64,000 nt of DNA from Phylloscopus collybita (lineage: Eukaryota; Chordata; Aves; Passeriformes; Phylloscopidae): contig JAJNNQ010000018.1 in assembly GCA_027886175.1 (NCBI GenBank), positions 16,659,001 to 16,723,000 of the forward strand. The letters run 5' to 3'. The notes under the pieces were generated by a model, which had not been told where the DNA came from, made no database searches, and was given only the letters and a program-made list of their open reading frames with translations. Positions within the stretch are counted from its first letter, which is position 1. Every line of letters begins with the position of its first letter. Below, one piece after another: positions 59,001 to 64,000 of the stretch. Position numbers and translations under genes: made by a program.

Positions 59001-62000
59001 GCAGGGCATGCTTATTGATATTTTTGTGAATATTGAATCTGTATGGGAAATGCTTTTCATGCCCCTGGAGAATTTTTGAGATGTCTCTAAGGGTTTGTTT
59101 TTATAATTTAAAAAATATTGTTTACATTATAATTTTTATAAAAACCTCTTGTAACATGAATTGATTTTTGAAGTTGCTTTGAAAAAGCAACTTGAAGCTG
59201 AAACAGCAGTGAGTTCTTTCTGAAGATACTGAAACTGGTAGTATTGACAATATTGGAATCTTTTTTAGAATAAAGTTCTAGAAAGCTGTTGAAACCAGTT
59301 CTACAGTTGTTTCAGTGGTTTTGAATCATCATTTATTGACCAAAATAATTTTGTTAAAAACTCTTTCTGCTTTTCCAGCTAATCCAGGTGTAGTGTATGT
59401 ACACAAAAAGGAGAATGAAACGTAGAGTACATACATTCTTTAAAACATGAGAGTGATTAAACAATCTCCCATTAGAATATCTCAGCTTTCCACAACATGA
59501 TACCAAACACCTTGGAATGCCAAAATAAATGAAGGCAGAATTCCTCCATACTTGTCTGATACTTCTAGCAGTGGTTTTGTGTATTCATATGTGCAAGTGG
59601 CAGGTGCAGTCCAAGCAGTGCCATGTGTTTCATTTCATGTCTTGTCCCTAGTTCCTGCAATGACCCACTTCCACTGAATCACCCTTCTAACCTTTGTTTC
59701 CCATCTACAACTTAGTACTTTTCCAAACATCAATTAAGTACTTTACTCTTCCACTCATTTCTTCCATACAGTCCAAAAATAGGTGTCTTTATCATTAAGA
59801 AACAGCAAAAAAGGAAGAATCTTGAACCCACTCCATCCCTCTGCCCTCTGGTTGCTTCAGTGGTTCCTGTTTCCTCGATATTTCTTGCTTACATTCCCTA
59901 GTACAACCTATTAACTGGAAGATCCTGTGCTTGTGTCAATTGCTTGGCCCCTTGCTAAATAGCTGGAGGCCCAGTCAAAAACTAGGAAGAGCAGGGAATT
60001 ATTTTAACAGGTTCAAAACTATCATCACCAGGACTTTCACCTATTTAGAAACACTGAGGTCACTGAGGAGGTACTGGAGACTCAAGGCTGCAGCCCTAGT
60101 GACCAGCACCACAGAACAGGGAGGGACAAGGCTTCCAGTAACCTTGAATGCCTATAACGTGTTGTCTAAAGATTTATGCTCTAAAAATTACCAGGTTTGG
60201 CGGAAAGGAAAAGCCTTATTTTTATTAAGCTTGCTGTGTTTCAATTGTGGCTCCGGCTCAGTCAGTGTCTAACGTGTTGTGGGCTGAAGGGGCTGTCTGG
60301 GGAGCTATAGAGCCTGTGAGAGATGTAGCAAGTACCTTCAAAATGAACTCCCCCTGTTCTGGCAAAAACAAGACCCCTCCAAACTAGAAGACTGTAATTC
60401 TGTGCTAACAACTCATAACACTTTGCACACTGGTGACCCCTGAGAAGAGGAACAGCCTGACACTGCCACCATCTGAGGGTGCCACTCCTGAGCTAAGGGG
60501 CTGGAACACGTGCTGAGGCCTCAGGTTTATGCCTTGCTGACTGTCCTCTGGGGAAGGGACCTTATTTTGATGTACTGTATCATGCTGAACTATTGTACTT
60601 ACCATAATAATCCAGATGAGCTTTTGACTCTGCAAACCTCTCATTTCACAGTCACCGAGTGTCTTTTTTTCTCTCATTTTAGCAGCAATGCACTAATGGG
60701 TTTGACCTGGACCGTGCCTCTGGGCAGTGCTTAGGTAGGACTTTAAATAAATCAATACATTTAAATTTGGGTTCAGAAATCCTGAATTTACTGAGTTAAC
60801 ATTATGCTGCTCTTACTATGTTTTAGTTGAAAAGTTCTTACTGTGTGACAAATATGTATGTTTGTATACACGTATATGCAAAAAATATGTGTATATATAA
60901 ATGTGTGTGTGTGTGTGTCTTTACATAGCACTGATCTTTGACATTGAGATACTGAGAGACTGTCAGGGCTACTCCAACAACAATGATGCATTTTGATAGG
61001 AGCTCTGTCTAACTGCCAAAGGAGGAGGGCTCACCCTCCTTCTCTTTCTCCTTTAAACTCAGGATTTATTGTCTTTGTTGCCTGTCTACACCTGCAGGCT
61101 CAGATAAAGTCTTCCATTCTCAGCACTGAAACTCCAAGTAAACTGAGTTGAGGTAGTGTAAGGAAATCTGCACTTTGCCCAGTAGCATCTTTTGTTCAAT
61201 GGCATTGACAAGTCTCCAGGGCAGCATCTTCTACATATAATAAAGTCACCAAACAGAAAGGGGAAAACCTGCTCTGCCATAGCCTACTGTTTCTGTGGCT
61301 CAAGAACTAGAGGAACACTCAGTTTGGCTAAACCAGTTGTATCTTTCTAAATTGAATTCAGCAATGATCTCAATCAAAGCAAAAAGCAGGCCTGAATTGT
61401 GTCCCCAGATCTCTAACTTTTTCTGTGGGAGGGAACTCGAGACTTCCAAAGCAGAATCCAAGTTTCACAGCTGGGCAGACCAAACCATCAGTTTCTGAAA
61501 TCCTGATCTGCATGTTGGGGTTTGGACAGACCTTCTGGCAGGAACAGGCAGTAGCATGCTGCAGCCATGTGAAAAACAGTTTTTAAACCAAACTTCTATG
61601 GAATAGCAAAGCAGGCCTTGTCCTCTCCCTCTATCCTCTAATAGTGAAGTAAAATGAGTAGATCACAGGACATGCTGTATAGAAGGGATGCTTCCTGATT
61701 TTGTACAATCTAACTTCCGAGTGAGGCTCCACAAGGAAGGACTAGCCTTTTTAACAGAGAATATATCTTATTTTGCAACGTTTTGCGAAAAAACACGTTA
61801 ACTACTTTTTGATGGGTCGCATTAAGGAGAAATCATTCTTTAAACTTCTGCAATTTCCTTGCAGATATCGACGAATGCCGGACTATTCCCGAGGCCTGCA
61901 GAGGAGACATGGTGTGTGTCAACCAGAACGGTGGCTATTTATGCGTCCCCCGAACAAACCCAGTGTATCGATCACCGTACCTGAGCCCTTATTCCAATGT

Positions 62001-62107
62001 TTATCCACCGCCCCCAGCACCAGGCCCTGTGCCCAACTACCCTACTGTGACACGGCCTCTGATTTGCAGATTTGGTTTCCAGTTGGATGAAAACAATCAG
62101 TGTGCTG
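56073..62107 (+). CDS. FBLN5: FBLN5 (fibulin-5), first four coding exons; gene continues past the window
   Basis: Fibulin-5 is a secreted calcium-binding glycoprotein that binds tropoelastin, fibrillin, LOXL1 and integrins, and organises elastic fibres. Four exons (56073-56089, 58212-58266, 60683-60734, 61865-62107) join in phase to encode 122 residues. They comprise a 23-24 residue signal peptide ([20 protein letters not shown]), a short mature N-terminus ([20 protein letters not shown]), then the atypical first EGF module with CRGDMVC and a Tyr/Pro-rich insertion ([16 protein letters not shown]), ending in [15 protein letters not shown]. The RGD at residues 54-56 is at the same position as the human integrin-binding site. 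The remaining EGF modules and fibulin C-terminal domain lie right of base 64000. A young provirus sits about 1 kb upstream. Confidence 0.96.
56090..58211 (+). other. FBLN5: FBLN5 intron 1 (after the start-codon exon)
   Basis: About 2.1 kb without recognisable exons, RNA genes or repeats. Confidence 0.6.
58212..58266 (+). CDS. FBLN5: FBLN5 signal-peptide exon
   Basis: Acceptor attacag, donor gtgaga. After completing Arg6 it encodes [18 protein letters not shown], a hydrophobic secretion core with a likely cleavage site near Ala23/Gln24. Confidence 0.94.
58267..60682 (+). other. FBLN5: FBLN5 intron 2
   Basis: About 2.4 kb of AT-rich DNA. I see no exon, repeat family or RNA gene in it. Confidence 0.6.
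60683..60734 (+). CDS. FBLN5: FBLN5 exon encoding the mature N-terminus
   Basis: Acceptor ttttag, donor TTAG/gtagga. It encodes [17 protein letters not shown], close to human. An acceptor three bases later is possible and would drop one Gln, but the human length favours 60683. Confidence 0.92.
60902..60919 (+). repeat. (TG)n microsatellite in FBLN5 intron
   Basis: About nine TG units within a TA/TG-rich stretch at 60850-60920. Confidence 0.85.
61865..62107 (+). CDS. FBLN5: FBLN5 exon with EGF module 1 and RGD
   Basis: Acceptor ttgcag, donor GCTG/gtaagc, 243 bases. It begins [20 protein letters not shown], with the calcium-binding DIDEC consensus, the RGD integrin motif, the long Tyr/Pro insertion and the final Cys. 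Confidence 0.96.
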
Positions 62108-64000
62108 GTAAGCAGTAGAAATCTCTCTTCTGTGTTTTCATTGATATTACAGCTTGCCTGACATTGCAGAAACAGCTGTCCTGCAGTTGTCCTTCAGTTA
62201 CTGCAGCAGTCAAGCCCAGTATTCTGAAGTCCAATTTTTTTTAAGGATAGGGGCTGTATGTTTCATATCATCACCATTCAATGCAAACTAAGATATGATT
62301 CAATCCTATTATTTAAGCAGAAGAGCCACTTTCATGAAAGAAGTAATGTTTTAATGAGATAAACAACCATCTGATGGCAAGTGATCTGTCAGTGCATCAA
62401 AAGCATGCCTTTTATGCTTATGATTCTGTACATGAGAGAGAAGGTGGCCCTTCATTTGAAGTGTTAGGTGGGCCTGGGGACACTTCATTCATTTCTTGGC
62501 TGTATGTGAGCTGGTCTTTGATAAGAAACCATGAGCTTTCAACAGAGAATTTTGCCTCTCTTCAGACAAAGGAACAGCATTTACTTCAAAACTGCTGCAG
62601 AAAAAATGCAAGAGCTAAAACTGACTTCTCTTTTGGGCTTATTCTGCCCTATTGTCTAAAATTTCTGGTGAGACTTGGTTGCAGATGATGCATTTTCTTT
62701 GTTTCCCTACAAACAAAGAAGGGGAGAGGAGACCACAAGAGCTTCACAGGAACTTCGAAGGTCTAGAGTTAAATTCAGCTGCCTTGGGACATATTTTCTG
62801 TATTTGAATCATTGTCCTTTCCAAGGTGGGGAAAAACATATTTTCTAACCAGCACTCACAGTAATACTGACTGGAAATTAAAAAGAAAAGGAAATAAAAA
62901 TCAGAAAATCTGGGGTTTTTTAAGGAGTTTTTAAATTCTGGGGTAACTGAAGAGTTTGCAGTAAAAATAAGCATTTTTACTATCTGGTCCTTTGAAAATT
63001 GTGTCTAGTCCTTTTCATCTTAGCAAATTGATCAACCTGTTATTTTATCTACTGATTTGTAGACTTCCAGGAGTCTTTTGCTCACATTGCTGTAGATGAT
63101 TCAGGAAATGGGGTAGTTGCTGAAATGAAAGTGGAAACGAAACCTCTGGATTATGCTGTCTGGTCTGCTCCATGCAAACCAGAATAATCAAAAGAGGTGG
63201 ATTTAGGAAACTTTTACAGTAATCTTTCCAGCCTCCAAAGGACACATGTGTTCCTATCTATGCTGGCAGAAATGGGAGGATAAAACTTTTTCCAGACAGG
63301 ACTGTTCACTTCTGTCATTTTAACTTTCAAATATTTGGGATTTCATTGTAAAGAAAGTTTGGTGATGGGAGACATTAATGAGAATGCATGGAAAAGGACA
63401 GGCTGCCATTTGAATACCACAGCAAGCTGGGAGCAGTTTTTATAAATCTACATCAGATTTGAATTTGGGTAGATGATGTGCTAAAGGAAGAAAAACAAAA
63501 CTAAAAGCAAACGAGATCTATAAGGTATCTCTGCTGGGTTAGATTTAGTTTTTTGTTTAGTGAAATTCTCTGGAGACATTCACTGTCTTGATGCAGTATT
63601 TATTGTTGTATCTGTGTGCCTTTTGTATCTGTGTGCCCTAGGAAAGTGTGATCACCAAAGGGAGTGATTTGGTCCATGTCTCACTGTGGTAATTGTAGAA
63701 AGGCCTGTTTCCAGGATTCCAGGATAACAGGGTTATGTGCAGTGCCATGCTTGAAGTCCTTGGAGGCAAGACACCAGGGAACCTTGATAGGGTACTCAGG
63801 AGCAACCAAAATTTTATCCAGGTCATTCAAAAAAATCTGAACCACAGGAATCATGGCATCCATAAACCAGTTACAAGAATCAATCATGTTGCTCTGTGCT
63901 TACTTCCTTGTCCATATTCGGCATGTTCTTAGGATACAAGGCACTTCAAGGGCTAATTTTGTGGTGGAATGGTTGAAAAGAATGAACTAGAAATAATTTT
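62108..64000 (+). other. FBLN5: FBLN5 intron 4, incomplete at window end
   Basis: The next expected exon encodes a calcium-binding EGF module with a D-x-D-E-C start. No acceptor followed by such a frame occurs before base 64000. A short direct repeat of tgtatctgtgtgcc lies near 63608-63638. Confidence 0.6.

Noticed and set aside
62108..64000. A further FBLN5 EGF exon
   Set aside because: No acceptor followed by an EGF-like cysteine pattern is present; the next exon must be outside the window.
1..64000. tRNA, rRNA, CRISPR arrays or bacterial operons
   Set aside because: None seen. The window is vertebrate nuclear DNA with spliced genes.

Overview
The window is bird-like nuclear DNA. It holds three vertebrate genes on the + strand in the order ATXN3 (3' end), TRIP11 (complete) and FBLN5 (5' end), the same order and orientation as in the human 14q32 block. 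Introns are short for a vertebrate: TRIP11 takes about 26 kb. The dispersed repeats are mostly CR1 LINE fragments, the typical avian element. I cannot name the species.

Layout. 1-209: ATXN3 intron. 210-2397: the last four coding exons of ATXN3 (three ubiquitin-interacting motifs and a short glutamine tract), then a long AT-rich 3' UTR with several poly(A) signals and a CR1 insertion. 9170-9500: a CR1 fragment just upstream of the CpG-island promoter of TRIP11 (about 9640-10380). 10105-36211: TRIP11 (GMAP-210), 20 coding exons that join with consistent phase into a 1951-residue Golgi coiled-coil tether. One exon of 3030 bases carries more than half of the protein, and one intron carries a 0.3-kb CCTTTTTTT satellite. 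36212-about 38100: TRIP11 3' UTR. About 38100-48163: intergenic DNA with CR1 pieces and simple repeats. 48169-55023: a complete-ended but internally defective gammaretrovirus-like provirus on the - strand. 55029-64000: FBLN5 promoter region and its first four coding exons (signal peptide, cysteine segment, first EGF module with an RGD site). The rest of FBLN5 lies beyond the window.

The most interesting object is the provirus. Its two 724-base LTRs differ at one position by eye, and it is flanked by a 5-base target duplication (CAAAG), so it inserted recently. Inside, gag is cut off in capsid, protease, reverse transcriptase and RNase H are absent, the integrase is broken and preceded by a second diverged copy of its own C-terminal tail, and env is reduced. 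A young insertion with an old-looking interior points to a defective lineage that was copied in trans. It lies about 0.9 kb upstream of the probable FBLN5 transcription start, in opposite orientation.

ATXN3 (deubiquitinase), TRIP11 (Golgi tether) and FBLN5 (elastic-fibre protein) are unrelated in function; their linkage is conserved synteny, not an operon. All exon limits come from reading frame, splice consensus and remembered human homologues, with no transcript data.
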